64,000 nt of DNA from Pseudisothecium myosuroides (taxonomy: Eukaryota > Streptophyta > Bryopsida > Hypnales > Lembophyllaceae): NCBI GenBank assembly GCA_951799445.1, contig OX637289.1, positions 24,180,245 to 24,244,244 on the forward strand, written 5' to 3'. This document shows positions 21,425-35,864 of the stretch, piece after piece; within the stretch, counting starts at the first letter, position 1; every line of letters begins with the position of its first letter. The notes under the pieces are model-generated. The model searched no databases. It saw only the letters and a list, made by a program, of their open reading frames with translations, and was not told where the DNA came from. Made by a program: the position numbers and the translations under genes.

Positions 21425-24400
21425 ATGGCTTTAACTACGAACTTACTCTGTCCGGAAGTGCGGACATTGCTGAATTCCGGTGGATCATTATCACCATTGG
21501 CTTCCTCAAGTACTTCTCGGTCAACATCTTTTTCTTTGGCTCGTGGCGGAGATGATTGGCGGGGTTTTGTTGGTTTGAGGCCCAATCGGAGCAAGCGGCA
21601 ATCGTTTGATCGAAGGTTTGTAGAAAGGCTTGCGTCGAGGCCAAGTCGAAGCTGGAAGAATTCATGCGCTCATGTTTTAGAAAACGCTGCCGTTTTAGCA
21701 TCCAATAAAGAGGCTGCCAAGTATGAGGTAAATTCACAAATCCTCACCTCTCGATTTGATTACTAGCGTGTAGACTTGGAGCAGATGCTGACGCAGAGGC
21801 AGAGACTGCTCCTGAAAGTCATTGAATAATTGCTGAGGAGCTCCAAGCAGTGTAAAGAAGAGGACTAGGCTTGTTTCTAGGGTAAGAGCTTGGAATACTG
21901 CCAGTTTTTAGAGTCTCGAATTGTTTGAATGCATCAATTGTGAGAAAGGGGCTATTTCTTGCAGCTGAGAGGTTCAAGATCGATTAATGCTTCAAAGAAG
22001 TAATGGGTTTTAGATTTGCAAAAATATGGATTTTTATTGATCCTCTCGCCGTCAATTATTGCGTAAACCTCATCAACGTAGTAGTTGCGCACGGTGATCA
22101 ACTCACGCCATGCTTATTCTTCCTGGTTATAGGTTGTGAACCTTGAAGACATTTTAGCAGAACGGGATGCTTGCGGTGTGGGCTTCATTGCTAGTTTAAA
22201 GAACGAGGCCTCACACAAAATTGTCAAGGATGCACTCAAATCGTTAGGATGCATGGAACACCGCGGAGGCTGCCTTGCGGATAACGATTCAGGTGATGGA
22301 GCTGGCCTCATGACTAGAATTCCATGGGAACTCTTTGACGAATGGTTTAAAGAGCAGGGGCTTCCTCTTCCTGATAGAATCAACACTGCCGTGGGAATGG
22401 TGTTCTTGCCTACTGACGCCGATTCGAGGGCAGCAGCAAAAGCAGGTAACTTGCGCGACTTTTTGATTTAATATGTACAGATGTGTGCTGTTCAGTCTGC
22501 TTGCGGTGACTCAGAATGTACCTCATTCTGATATGATTCTTGGCTGTGTCCAGTTGTGGAAGGAGCCCTAGAGAAGGAGGGCATTGAGGTGCTCGGATGG
22601 CGGAAGGTGCCAGTCGATGAATCAGTAGTCGGACGTATCGCCAGGAAGACATTACCAACTGTGGAACAGGTTTTTGTGAAAGTTACCACGGAACAAGTGG
22701 GAGATGACATTGAGAGAGAACTCTTCATTACGCGAAAACTAATTGAGAAAGCCAAGGAGAAGGAGTCTTGGGGGGAAGATCTCTACTTCTGTTCTTTTTC
22801 CACTCGAACAATCGTATATAAAGGAATGATGCGTTCCACAGTGGTGGGCATGTTTTATGACGACCTGCACAACGAATCATTCGTTACTCCCTTCGCAATC
22901 TATCACAGACGCTTCAGTACAAACACCAGTCCAAGATGGCCCCTTGCACAACCTATGCGGTTCTTAGGTCATAATGGAGAAATTAACACTATACAGGTAT
23001 TTCTGTGATTTTCCTTGAGCTCATGTTCAGGATTGCTTGAGTTAGTACTGTTTAATCTGCTAACTACGACCCACTTTATTGATGGTGATGCTATAAAATT
23101 TTGTGGTCGTAGGCATGATTATTTTACTACCTTGAAAAAATATTATGGCACTCCCTATTTTCTTGTCCTACTGCTGTGTTTGCACTCTGAGCTGTTGCTT
23201 GCTCGAGCGATTCCGCTGAATTCCATCATGTGCATTTCTTGGCCTGGGCAATGTAGGGTAATCTCAACTGGATGCGATCGAGGGAGGCATCTATGACATC
23301 TTCTGTTTGGAAAGGTCGGGAGGAAGACATCCGACCATTTGGCAATGCTAAGGCCTCCGACTCCGCTAACCTTGATATGGTCGCTGAGGTATTAATTTTA
23401 CCAAGGTTTATGCAGATGCAGAGTAGACCTACTTTCTTCTTTCTAGAGTCCCCTTTCATTGCATTCAGATGCATCACATTATCTCTCGACGGTTATGAAT
23501 GGAATACTGCGTCGGTAATCGATGTGGACTCTAATTTTGAGATGGCAGTTACTGATGCGAAGTGGACGTAGTCCTGAGGAGACCATGATGATGTTAGTAC
23601 CTGAAGCATACATGAATCACCCCACTCTACAGATCAAGTATCCAGAGGTGAGATGGTCTTGTATATTTCATGTTGAGTGATAGAACAGCTTGCATATGAA
23701 GAGCTTTAAGTACTTGTTGGACACAACTTACCTCTTACACATCTTTACACGCTTCGTGACGGTTATCTAGAAATGCTAAATTGTTTCTCATTTCTACAGG
23801 CTGTTGACTTCTATGAGTATTACAAAGGCCAAATGGAACCTTGGGATGGACCTGCACTGGTCGTTTTCAGGTAAAGTTGTAGCCTTGTAGGTATGCTTAA
23901 TAGTGTCTGAAGTTTTAATCAGGCATCTGTAATGAATTGCTTGCTTATCGGACCAGTAGTAGAATTGTTGCCATCTACTTAGCTCAGATGTAATATGTTT
24001 GCAGCAATGGGAGAACTGTAGGAGCTTGTTTGGATCGGAACGGACTTCGTCCTGCTCGATTTTGGCGAACAAAAGATGACATCATTTATGTGGCATCTGA
24101 GGTAGCTTTCAGCTGTACGACTTATTCCTTTCTTCTTGCTAGTTTTCTCCTGTTTTGGTATAATCAAAATATCTAGTATCTGTTTACGCGATGTATGAAT
24201 TAAGAACTTTCTTGGAGCAAGTTGTGATCGTTTTGTTAAGATCACTGTAAAATTAAACTTCCAGAATTCCTAATTTTCTCTGCAACTTGGCCGGATTTTC
24301 ACATTCAAGGATTATATGGGATTGCTCTAAACGTTGTTTAGAGCTTTGAATGTTTTCACTTGTATGAGTTTGGGAGTTCTCTGTGTCAGAATAACCAACC

Positions 24401-27400
24401 GTGTAGATAAAGTCGTCGTCAAGTTTTATGAGTCGTGAATTTCACCATAGCGTGTAGATTGATCTTCTTTTCGCGGATGTAAATGCTAACGTTGCTTGTA
24501 TCTTATGTCAGGTTGGTGTGACGGATATAGACGATGCTGACATAGTTTTGAAAGGTCGTTTAGGACCAGGGATGATGATCTCAGTGAATTTGGAGACTGG
24601 CGAGGTATATGACGAACGCCAACTATGTGGGTTCTACTAAATTTGGGTTTTTTCAGGAGTAACAGTTATATCGATGAGTACTGAATCTTTGAACTTTTAT
24701 GAATGGAATTAGATATGAAGAAGATTTTGGGATGGTTTAAAATTAGGAGATGTTTGCATTCACGTTATGTGGGGAATTAATGTGTACCTATTTGCTCTTA
24801 TACAGCTTTACGAGAATACTGATGTAAAGAAACTAGTCGCCAATGCAAAGCCCTACGGTAAATGGTTTTTAGAAGGGAGCAGAGCCTTGGAGGCAGCGAG
24901 TTATGCGTCATCGTCTGAACTGACCATCGAGGCCTTGTTCAAGCAACACCAGTGAGTCTAACTCTCTGTATAACTCGAAGATTTTGTAATTGGATTTTCA
25001 ATATGCCTTGAAATGAAAGAAAAAGGTAATACCAGTATTTCGAAGCAACACAGTATTTTTTTAAGCCGAGGAGAATGAAGAGGATCGCGTGTTAATATTT
25101 CCTGAAAAATCCTAGCATTGCGATGTCTGTGGCAAGAACTTTGATAGAATCGAACAACGTTTCTTTCTAAGTCTACGGTGGATTGCATGGTCGATGCAGA
25201 TGCTTTGGTTACTCCACCGAGGATGTGCAAATGGTCATTGAGAACATGGCATCACAGGGAAAGGAACCCACCTTCAGCATGGGTGATGATACCCCTATGG
25301 CAGTCCTGTCGCAGAAGTCACAGTGGTTGTATAACTACTTCAAGCAGAGATTTGCTCAGGTTACCAATCCTGCCATAGATCCACTGCGAGAGGGGCTTGT
25401 TATGTCGCTTGAGATTGCCGTTGGCAAGAAAGAGAATCTGCTCGAAGTTGGCCCCCAGAATGCAGCCCAGGTGTGCTTGCAGCTCTTTGGCTTTAGCCTT
25501 GGTTGAGGACGTCTCCGTCTCTGTAACTTGAAGTTGAAGTTGAGAGGAAATAACGATGACTTAAGGAAGTCAGCTTTAACACGCTTTCTAGGATATTTGA
25601 TGCCATTGCTCGATCTGAATGACTTATTCTTGATGTTTCTAAGATTGTTTCTGTGCTCATGTAGGTGACTCTTTTGAGTCCAGTGCTCAACGAAAATGAA
25701 TTGGATATATTAAAGGCGGATCATGTCCTGAAGGCCAAGACATTGCCGATCTTTTTCAATATTAGTAAAGGTATACCTGGAACGCTTCAAACGGCGCTAG
25801 ACAGCTTATGTGAAGCTGCAGATGATGCTGTTCGTGCAGGCTCTCAGCTTCTCATTCTCAGTGATCGCACCAATCTTCTTGTACGTGCTTCTGTTCTTGC
25901 CTGTTTCATAGATGCGTACAAGTCCGTCGTCGGTTTCATCTCCTGAATGGTTTTCCACAATTTGATCTAATGCAGCATAGGGAAACTTCTATTTTGGATT
26001 AGATTATGCAAAGTACAACAGGAGATCCCGAGTACTTGCGTTGGAACATGATAAATTCCTGGATATTACTTGTTTTGTATACACGCTTCCTTACCATGTT
26101 TCCAATCTGGCTCGTTTAAATATCTAGGACCTTGACAAGCCCGCCATTCCACCACTTCTGGCGGTTGGGGCAGTTCATCACCACCTCATTTCCAATGGAT
26201 TGAGAATGTCAGCCAGCATCATCATCGAGACTGCGCAGTGCTTTAGTACACATCATTTCGCTTGTCTCGTTGGCTATGGTGCAAGGTTAGTGGTTTATGT
26301 ATTTACCTCCGAAGTCTTTTTGCTTCTTCATGATTTGCGGTTCAGGACTCTCAGGAGCCCTACTATCAGAACTGGATGCCACTAATTGGAATGGAATGGT
26401 TGTCACTTTAAACGTATTTCCGATGGCTGAAACAAATAGCGGAAACGCGTATGAAGTACCAACATCAGCTTACTGCCAGGGCTATGCAATGCTGATTTCT
26501 TCCAGTGTGTTAATACATCTCTCCTAATTAATAGAATCGATCTATAGAATCGATGTAGTGATTCATGTTCTCTTTGTACTCACCAACAGTGATCTTGGGA
26601 CCTGTGTGATTTGTGATTTGCGCAGTGGCATTTGTCCATACTTGGCTTTGGAGACGTGTCGACACTGGTGGGGGAGTACCAAAACAGTAGCCTTGATGAA
26701 GAATGGAAAAATCCCTACACTTTCTATCGAACAAGTTCAAGCAAACTACTTTAAGGTATTTAGCATTCTGGGAGAGAGTTAAAAGAATGACAGTGGCAGA
26801 CGTAAAGGTGAAATTTCTGAGTTGTTACCATGCCCAATTTTAGGCTAACTGAAGGTTGCAATGTATGCAGGGTGCTAAACTAGGCCTTTTGAAGATTCTC
26901 TCAAAAATGGGCATATCTCTGATGACGAGGTAAAATGTTTGAAATCTCTGGGAAGCACATGGGTGGGAATATGGTTTGTTTCTGTTTTTCTAGCATCTGC
27001 GCACGGTAAGGCAAGACCTAAAACCTTTGCGAACTACTGAGTTCATGTAAATCAAACCATGACGTACTTGTTTGGGATCATTAAATTGTCTTTCTCTTGC
27101 ATTTTTACATACTCTTATGATGACCAGTAATTTGTATGCATGAAAGCTTTAATGAATCTTTTTGTGAGAATGCAGCTATCATGGTGCCCAAATTTTTGAG
27201 ATTTATGGGTTGGGCCATGAGGTTGTGGATACTGCTTTTCGGGGCAGTGTATCTCGCATAGGTGGCTTAACGCTTGATGAGGTACCAAACACGGTTATAT
27301 CCAGAGTTTACTTTTTGACGAGTTTGTTTACATGCAGTAGTTCCAGGCTCAATTGATTATAGAGATGGCTGCATCCCTTGTGATCCATAATCCATAGGCT

Positions 27401-30400
27401 CACCAATAATTCCGAATAGATTGAATTTTGTAGAGCATTAATGTATTTACACTTCGGTGGCTGAGAACAGGTGGCTTGGGAAACTGTATCATTCTGGTTG
27501 AAAGGTTTTGGTGAAGAATCTGCAAGAAAGCTGAAAAATGATGGCTTTATCCAATCTAGACCTGGTGGTAAGTCAGGCAGTTTCTCGTCATTGGGTCAAC
27601 GTTGCATATCATTGTGGCAAATTCTCTTATGGATACAAAGTAACATGATATCGTCATGGCTGAATTTTTGTGATTCTTATCGTATGGTTCTTGATGAGTT
27701 CCTCCGCTTTTTCCTGGAGATGATGTAAAACTTTATATATCCACCGTTCTTTGATTGGTGGAGGAATCAGGTGATAATATCAACTTTGATGATCACAAAT
27801 CAATTGTTCATAATTGTTCATAATCGTTGTAGAGTATCATTCGCTAATTGCTTGAAATTGAATGTTGCAGGTGAGTATCATGGCAACAATCCAGAGATGT
27901 CAAAGCTACTTCACAAGGCAGTCAGGGAAGGGAATAGGGATGCGTATTCAGTGTACCAGGAGTACCTTACCAAGAGGCCTGTTAATGTACTTTCTTTCTC
28001 TTGAAGATTCCGACTGATTATTTTGAATCGATGCACGTGGCGTATGTAGTCAATTATAGTGGTTTCTACTGATCATCTGGAAAATCATCATCATCATCAT
28101 CATCATCATAGTTATAATAATAATGAGGAGTTAATAGCATAAATTCTTGGCTAACCTTGTGTCTCCTTCTCAGGTTCTTCGTGATCTGCTGGAGTTTAAG
28201 TCGGACAGAAATCCCATTCCTGTTGAGGATGTCGAATCAGCTTCGAACATTGCAGCCCGATTCTGTACAGGGGGCATGTCGTTGGGCGCCATTTCTAGAG
28301 AAACGCATGAAGTTATTGCCGTAGCCATGAACAGAATAGGGGGAAAATCCAATTCTGGAGAAGGCGGCGAGGTATGAAGGAAAAATCTTCCATCTCAACA
28401 ATCTCTAGCCGTGTCAATCACCCTGTATTACATGTCGGGACTTGAGACGTATAAAAGTAGTGTCGTGTGGATCCTCCCCTATACTTGAGTTGCTTAAACT
28501 CCAAAATTTGTGTGCTGACTCTCAAATTTTACAAAGCATCATGCAATTTAGATACCATCTATTATTTTGTGATCAATCTCTGAATTGATAGTGTTACAAG
28601 ATAAATAATATGGAAGCGGGGGAGGTTTGTTGCCAGGATCCTGTAAGATGGAAGCATCTAGATGACGTGGTAGATGGTTTTTCGCCCTTGCTTCCTCATC
28701 TCAAAGGATTGGAGAATGGGGATCATGCATCCAGTGCCATTAAACAGGTTTGTGGACACCTTGACCTTACTCCCGTCCAGTTACCTTCGTTGGGATATCT
28801 CTAAGACTAGAGTTAATCCCTAAAGGATCGGGGGTGCAAAAACCCGTGTTGCAAAAGCCACCTGGTGGCCTTATGGTCCTTTAGGGGTTAATTGTGAATG
28901 AATTAAAGTTGAAGGCAGCACCCCTTATGTTCAACTTCCTCTGTTTGTGGGTTGTATGCTTCTGTACTTACCTGGCGTTGCTCTTGTTGCATAACTTACT
29001 ACTAATGGCTGATTGATCCAACTTGCAGGTTGCTTCCGGGCGCTTTGGTGTGACTCCTACATTTCTGGCCAATGCAGACCAATTAGAAATCAAAATAGCT
29101 CAGGGTGCTAAACCAGGAGAAGGTGGACAACTTCCTGGGAAAAAAGTTAGTGCGTATATCGCTTCTTTGCGTAATTCAAAGGCTGGTGTCCCTCTCATCT
29201 CTCCCCCGCCACATCACGATATTTACTCCATTGAAGACCTTGCTCAGCTTATTTTTGATCTTCACCAGGTAATGACTTTCTACGTGTTTTCTGGCCGTTG
29301 TGCTTGATACGAGTGATGTCTTTGACAATGTGGTTCTTGTGACTATTGCCTCGTCGAATCCCGTCCTAGTTCTTAGTCAAGGGCTGTGACAGGTCAACCC
29401 CAAGGCGAAGGTCTCGGTGAAGCTCGTAGCTGAAGCTGGAATCGGTACAGTGGCTTGCGGGGTTGCTAAAACCAACGCAGATATAATACAGGTATTCTCC
29501 TCGAAGTTTTAAAGACTCGATGTTGTGCGTTACCAAGTTTCGTTTGGTTTTGTTCGCTTCTAAATTTTCTTAAGACATCTAGAATTTTATTTTGCGAAGG
29601 AATTATTTGAGATTACAACAAGTGAACACCACTTACTTGCACTTGAGAAAGTGGGCTCTGACGCTCTTTCGTTTGTCACTTGGTTTCATTGAGTTCCACT
29701 CCTCGAAAGGTCTGAGTTTTATGGAGACAAGACTTGGACATGCAATTTGGCTGCAAAGTGGGCGCCGACATAGCGATAATGGGCGACCACATGATCATTG
29801 AACCTGTCTAATATTTCTGAGTCAAGAATCAGTTATCTCAGCATGCTCGAAGTGGATTGTCATTTGTTCACCATGTACTGCTGGCTATGTGGAGCAGATT
29901 TCAGGACATGATGGAGGCACTGGAGCCAGCCCCATTAGCTCGATCAAGCATGCTGGGGGTCCTTGGGAGCTTGGTCTCACCGAAACTCATCAGGTTGGTG
30001 ACTACATTTTGACCTGATTCTTGTGCCATGAGTGCAATATTCAGGCTTTTAATAGGCTTGCAATTATAGAGAGCTCTCATACGATATATGACTTGTTCAT
30101 CTGCAGTTCATACTGACTGGTGGACCCTTCATCTATGTCATGTATAATAAATTTAATTCTCATGGGAAACTCTCTGACTAGTAGGATTCTTTTTGACTCT
30201 GACGTGATCCACGACTGATTTGATGGCAGGATTTGCTTAAGAATGGTCTCAGGGAAAGAGTAATGCTCAGAGTAGATGGAGGCTTCAAGAGTGGAGTCGA
30301 TGTGATGATCGGAGCGGCGATGGGAGCAGATGAATATGGGTTTGGTACTGTTGCTATGATTGCTACAGGTTGCATTATGGCACGTATTTGCCACACCAAC

Positions 30401-33400
30401 AATTGCCCCGTTGGAGTTGCTAGCCAGGTAATTGCCACATCGGGTACTTTCCGACATACATTTTTTGTTTAAGAAACAGTGAAAGTCTTTTAAATCAGGG
30501 GTGTTTCTTCTTACCTGTTTGAGAAAAGGTCATTCGTTCGTGACATCAAGTTTATGTCGTCATTCTCATATAGGGTGAAATAACGTACTCGAGATAGTCC
30601 GATTGCCGTTCTATCTGCAATACGCTGATGCTTCAATTCAATCTATTTGATTCGTTAAGAAGTCTCTATAGACAATCATCATTCATTGCTTTTAATGTTT
30701 GCGTCTTGGACATATGGCATACCTAATTGCCTTCCCTGATTTATTCTTCCTGATTGCAGAGAGAAGAGCTGCGCGCCCGGTTCCCTGGTATTCCTGGGCA
30801 TCTTGTAACTTATTTTCTTCATGTTGCTGAAGAGGTGAGCTTTTCTTAATACAAGTGATTCCTGTGTTTTGGAACATGTGGTTTTTTCATTAGATTAGGT
30901 GATATCAGAGAAGCCTAATCCATTCCGTGCATTATGTAGGTGCGAGGTATGTTGTCGAATCTAGGGTATCAGAAGCTCGATGACATTATTGGACGCACTG
31001 ACCTGCTTCAGCCAAGGAATGTCAAACTTCAGAAGACAGAGCTCTTGGATCTTAGCTTCCTTCTTAAGGTGAGTTCACTTCTGTGTCCATTTGTCGCATC
31101 TTAGCACTATTTAGAATTGCTATTAGATTTGAAAATTTAATTGACAAATTGCACCACCTTTTTCTAATCATCTTGTAAGTGAGTATGTTTACTTGAGAGT
31201 CAAAAGACTTATTTTTAAAAATTGTGCAGAGTGCTGGATTGCCAGAGTTGAGCAGCACAGAAATTCGTGGGCAGGAAGTTCACTCCAATGGTCCGGTTCT
31301 GGATGATGATCTTCTATCTGATCCTGAGGTGTGTTTGGCAATATACCCCCCTGTACGGTCATCATAGTTGGATGATTGAAGTGTGATAAGGCTTGTTGTT
31401 CAATTTCTCAGACCTACCTCAGAATCGCGATTCTGTGTGTGGAATCTGCAAACTGCAAAATGGCGTCATGTTGACACAATAATTATAGGTGGAGCTTCTT
31501 TCTTCTTTGATCTTGCCATGCACTTGGCACTTTGACAAGTCATTCCGCAGATGTGAGTTCGTAATAGGTGTGTGAATTCCGTTATCTGCAGATTATTGAG
31601 GCCATTGAGAAGGAGCAAACAATTGAGAAGACTTTGCCAATATTCAACTTTGATCGCTCTGTATGTGGTCGTGTTGCTGGTGTAATCGCGAAAAAGTACG
31701 GAGACAATGGATTCGCAGGGCAGTTGAACCTAACGTAAGACAAGATCTTTCGCTGCCCTGTAGAAACTGCCAGATATGACCAATTATGTTACATGCCTTT
31801 GTTTACTCCTGGAGATCTAATCGATTTGTTGAGCAACACCTGCTGATGTGAACTCAACACACCTGATGATGAGACATAACTGGTATCTGAATTCTTTCAA
31901 GCTGTGTACCTCTTAAACCTTTAAGTTCGACGCTCCACCTACTATCAACGCATCAATGTTTGATTTTGATTGTATCCTGGAAATTTCGCAGGTTTATTGG
32001 TAGTGCGGGGCAGTCGTTTGGTTGCTTTTTAACTCCAGGAATAAACTTGCGTCTTATTGGAGAAGCAAATGACTATGTTGCCAAGGTATCGTATCAACAG
32101 GAAGTGCTCTTTGACCCCATAGCAATACCTCCTTTCAGCCAATAGATAGACTCGTTTGTGCAGAGGAACGCTGTGCAACTGTGCAGTGTTTATTATTCTG
32201 ATGTTTGCAAGTGCACTTTCTGTCGGTTTTGGAAAAGTCTCGTTTACAATCTGACACGGCATTCTCTCTTGGCTTCTTGGCAGGGAATGGCAGGAGGAGA
32301 GGTTGTAGTGGTGCCACATGAAAATTGTGGATACGTACCAGAAGAAGCAACGATAGTAGGCAACACTTGCCTGTATGGTGCTACCGGAGGTCAGCTGTTT
32401 GTAAGAGGTAAAGCAGGCGAGAGATTTGCTGTACGAAACTCTATGGCGGAAGCTGTAATTGAAGGGACCGGCGATCATTGCTGCGAATATATGACTGGTG
32501 GTTGTGTGGTGTCCCTTGGCAAGTAAGTGTGGAAGTTTGGGTATATGTACTGTTATTTATGCATTCTGAGCTAAGTGGATTATGTGAACTATCTGTGGGT
32601 TCAGATCACTCTGAAGTACGGGACTAGGGAATCATTTCTTTGTGTAGAGGATATACTGAGCTGACGTGGATGTGTTATTTGAGGTTTACGGCATTTACAA
32701 CTAGTCATGGTTGGATTCCTCACGTAATATTAAAAGATCAGGTTTCTTTGAGATCATAGCGATTTTCATCTGCTTTATGGTTGTTCGATGCAGGGTTGGT
32801 CGCAACGTAGCTGCTGGAATGACTGGTGGGCTGGCTTATTTCCTGGATGAAGATGACACCTTTACGCCCAAGGTATGTTTGCAACCATGGTTCTTCTATG
32901 AATGGTTAAAGTAATTAGATTACAAGGACCGTTAGTATTTGAAATAAACATCTAACCACAGAGTACTCAGTTTTGGGGGCCATGAACAACTACTTCAGAA
33001 TGGGGCCACAGTTCATCCTATTCTTTTCGAAAGCCGTTTGAACTTAATAATGTTCGTTCAGTGTTTTTTGTTTTCAAGTCATATTTCTTACATCACTGCC
33101 GAGTACTCAAGTCCATTCTCGACTGGCACTAAATTACCCATGTTGACAGGTGAATCGGGAGATTGTGAGAATGCAACGTGTCACCACTCCAGCTGGTCAA
33201 GCTCAACTAAGGCGGCTCGTTAAGTCCCATGTGGTGAGGCTATTTCTTAGCTCCCTACGATCGAATAATTCGATTTCATCCTAAAGAGAGACCTCATCTT
33301 GTGAGAATAATAATTTCGTTCATCTTCATCTTGTTTGTGGTGTTTGTGGAACAGGATACAACTGGGAGCGCTAAGGGAAAGTATGTGCTGGAGAATTGGG

Positions 33401-33516
33401 ACAAGGTTATCTCACAATTTTGGCAACTGGTGCCTCCAAGCGAGGATTTAACTCCCGAAGCCAAGGTTGGTTCTGATGACAAAACCGTCGAGCGTCTTAT
33501 CCCGCAAGCTGCTTAA
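21425..33516 (+). CDS. GLU1: Ferredoxin-dependent glutamate synthase (Fd-GOGAT), chloroplast, 32 exons
   Basis: Makes two glutamates from glutamine and 2-oxoglutarate with reduced ferredoxin, in the plastid GS/GOGAT cycle. I joined 32 exons by homology and GT-AG sites: 21425-21727, 22133-22445, 22554-22996, 23257-23388, 23549-23647, 23800-23870, 24005-24101, 24512-24604, 24806-24951, 25200-25470, 25665-25880, 26128-26285, 26626-26755, 26871-26929, 27176-27281, 27471-27567, 27871-27986, 28174-28371, 28637-28747, 29029-29268, 29393-29491, 29898-29993, 30230-30427, 30760-30834, 30940-31068, 31230-31328, 31592-31734, 31992-32085, 32284-32522, 32794-32872, 33150-33233, 33355-33516. These total 4896 nt, 1631 aa, in frame throughout, close to the plant family length (about 1620). 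A Ser/Thr-rich transit peptide precedes the class II amidotransferase nucleophile Cys115 (DACGVGF). The FMN/synthase domain follows; the 3Fe-4S cysteines are Cys1246, Cys1252 and Cys1257 ([16 protein letters not shown]). The C-terminal GXGXG beta-helix begins near 1390. There is no NADH-binding subunit domain, which marks the ferredoxin type. Intron 19 holds a 71-bp TTAA element. Confidence 0.97.
28084..28110. repeat. (ATC)n microsatellite in Fd-GOGAT intron 17
   Basis: About nine ATC/TCA units in the intron between exons 17 and 18, followed by an ATAATAATAATG tract. A likely polymorphic marker; no effect on splice sites is evident. Confidence 0.9.
28813..28891 (+). mobile_element. 71-bp TTAA-flanked micro-element (copy E) in Fd-GOGAT intron 19
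   Basis: The body 28817-28887 starts TCCCTAAAGGATC and ends GGTCCTTTAGGGG, flanked by TTAA at 28813-28816 and 28888-28891. Only the family's termini remain, with a short GC-rich centre that can itself fold (GGGTGC...GCAAAAGCCACC). It lies well away from the intron's splice sites (donor at 28748, acceptor ending at 28028+1000, i.e. 29028). Bases outside TTAA (CTAGAG left, TTGTG right) are not duplicated. Confidence 0.7.
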
Positions 33517-35397
33517 GTTTGACGTGAATTCAACTACCGTACGTTGGCCACTTGTAATAGAACCTTACCAGTAGCGACTTTCAGCAATGTCGTCACTTGC
33601 TTAAGTCGCTCCTGCATCGTTGTTTCATTATCTGAAAATCCCGTGCTAACCTAATAGCAGCATGGTGGACAAAAAATCGTGATGAGGAAGCGGCACATGG
33701 TTCAAATTGTGACCGTGTTCAAGATGCACCGTTTCTGAGCTATTTTCCAATTTCGTTTCTCTTCTACAGGGGAGTTGGTGTAGTGAGTAAATAAGCTCGT
33801 CATTGAGAAAAGAATTCATTGGTAGAATACGGAGGTTTATGAACAGCGAGTTCTGGCTTTCCGTATTATGGTACATTCTCGATCTACGACGAAGCTTGCT
33901 GACTATAGTAAGGATGTGTATATCCATACCTGTGTTAGTTATTATAGCCCCTGCCAGTTGAGTTATTGATTTGTACATATAATTGAAACAGGCTTAATCT
34001 TTGCCACAAGCTACCTTCTGCATTGAAGGTTTCGTTGTTTTCAGAGCATCATTATTAAGTGACGAGCGAATGCTTAATGAATTTTTATTTGTGGAGAATG
34101 CTTGGGAGCTGTTTTGTAGGACGTAGTGCTCAAGAGAGTGGTCTAGAATCTAAAGTCATTTCATACTGTTTAAATTCTTTTTATCAAATTTGTATGCAAC
34201 TTCTTACTACATAATAAAGTGACATAGTAAGAGTTCAAAATGAATTTTGAGTGTATTCACATTTAATGCATACTATGTCATAAAGATGCTCCTTCCTAAC
34301 ATTCATACCTTCAATTGTCATGAACATAACATTCTTAATTCACCATCTTCTAGACCCCAAGGATCTTAGGCAAGAAGGGATATTCTTCTTTATAGATATA
34401 CATAGTTTGTGTATAGGTTAAGATGGCCACTAATTATATTGTATATCGTATTATTTAATTATCTTGCTTTTGAAAACAACAAAGGGACTCCCTCTATAGG
34501 GATCAAGAATGTTATGTAGTAAAGAAAATATATAATTTGAAATTAAGATTGAACAATTATAGTCCAAATAAGTTAGGCTATTGAAGAAATTCATTGGTTT
34601 ATTACCTTCATCTTTTATATCCATATTCTATCTTTCTATGAAAATAACTCATATAAATAGTTAAAAAATAATTAGGAGATAAAATTGTTGTGTTGACTTT
34701 GAACATAGATTTAGATATTCAAAGAGTGTTTTCAATGTTAATGCGAGTCGTAGAATTTGCAATATACACCTAGAATACATAATGGTACATAATGGCACAA
34801 ATAGGTTACAACCAAACTGATAAGACCACTATTTATGGCAGCTTTAGTTACCTTATCCCAACCACCTTTTCATTCTAGCATGTCTAAAGTAGCTACACCC
34901 AAAAACCATCCAAGAAGCATTTGAGCATAGTTCCTATTGTTGTATAAGTTTAGAATCAAATGAGGAGTCTAATGTTTTTTAGCATGCAATTTTTGATACT
35001 ATATGAAAAGACTAAAAAATTTAAAGTACTTAAAATAAGCATATCCCAAATCAACGGACACTAGACTCACATGAATATAATAGAACCTCCCTAAGTCGTT
35101 CCTCTCAAAGCCAATAAACCTATGTAAACAAATAGGGGCGGGCGGTCTCCACTTGGGGAATAAAATAAGTCCTAGCAATAAATGAGAGCCTGCCAAGGAA
35201 TTGTAGTGGACCTCGACCTTGTCAAAAAAAGGTAAAATATTATTTTAAACAAGCTCCTTTTTCTAAAAATGTGGCACATGTCCCCTTGCGGCATCTTCAT
35301 GTGTAGTGCAAACCCTCTTTAAAGCAATCAACCTTTCTAAAGTAATCTTGTCATGCGGTCCCGGCTTGATCAGTTTAGAGAGGTTCTACTATGGAGG
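33517..35397. other. Fd-GOGAT 3' UTR and intergenic DNA
   Basis: The first few hundred bases after the stop are probably 3' UTR; the poly(A) site is not determinable here. From about 34100 the sequence becomes AT-rich with no recognisable coding or repeat structure. Confidence 0.5.
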
Positions 35398-35859
35398 TTA
35401 GAGCATTCACAATGCGGTCTCGCTAAACAATCCCTGTATTGGGAAACACAAGGACATTCCGCGAGGCCTTCATAGAGCCGGGTTTTTTTTTAAACAAATT
35501 GATCCAATGCAAAGGCAACAATTCAAACGTCAAATGGAGTTTTTGCATTATAAAAAGAAAGAAAGAAAGAAATCTTACATTAAAAAAAGACTTTTCATTG
35601 AAATAAGGGAAGGTTGAATTGATTGGCACGTTTAACAATGCGGAAAAGGGTTGACAATCATAATTATTTCTACCGGGAGCCAACTTACGGGCCCTTCAAA
35701 TTTTGGAAATTTGCCGGAGTGGGGGGTTACATACCGAGACTGTGGAAGTGCCGGGACCCATAAAGGTTGTATTGGAGCACAATTTTTATTACAAATGACT
35801 TTTGGCCCGGGAAAGTGCCGATAGAAGCACCGTTCCTGGGTCCATTGTAGATGCTCTTA
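35398..35859. mobile_element. Tourist-like (PIF/Harbinger) MITE, 456 bp
   Basis: The body 35401-35856 starts GAGCATTCACAATG and ends CATTGTAGATGCTC, 14-bp inverted repeats with two mismatches. TTA is duplicated at both ends (35398-35400 and 35857-35859), the usual target duplication for PIF/Harbinger MITEs. An internal GAAA microsatellite lies near 35556-35572. No ORF. Confidence 0.85.
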
Positions 35860-35864
35860 TCTCA

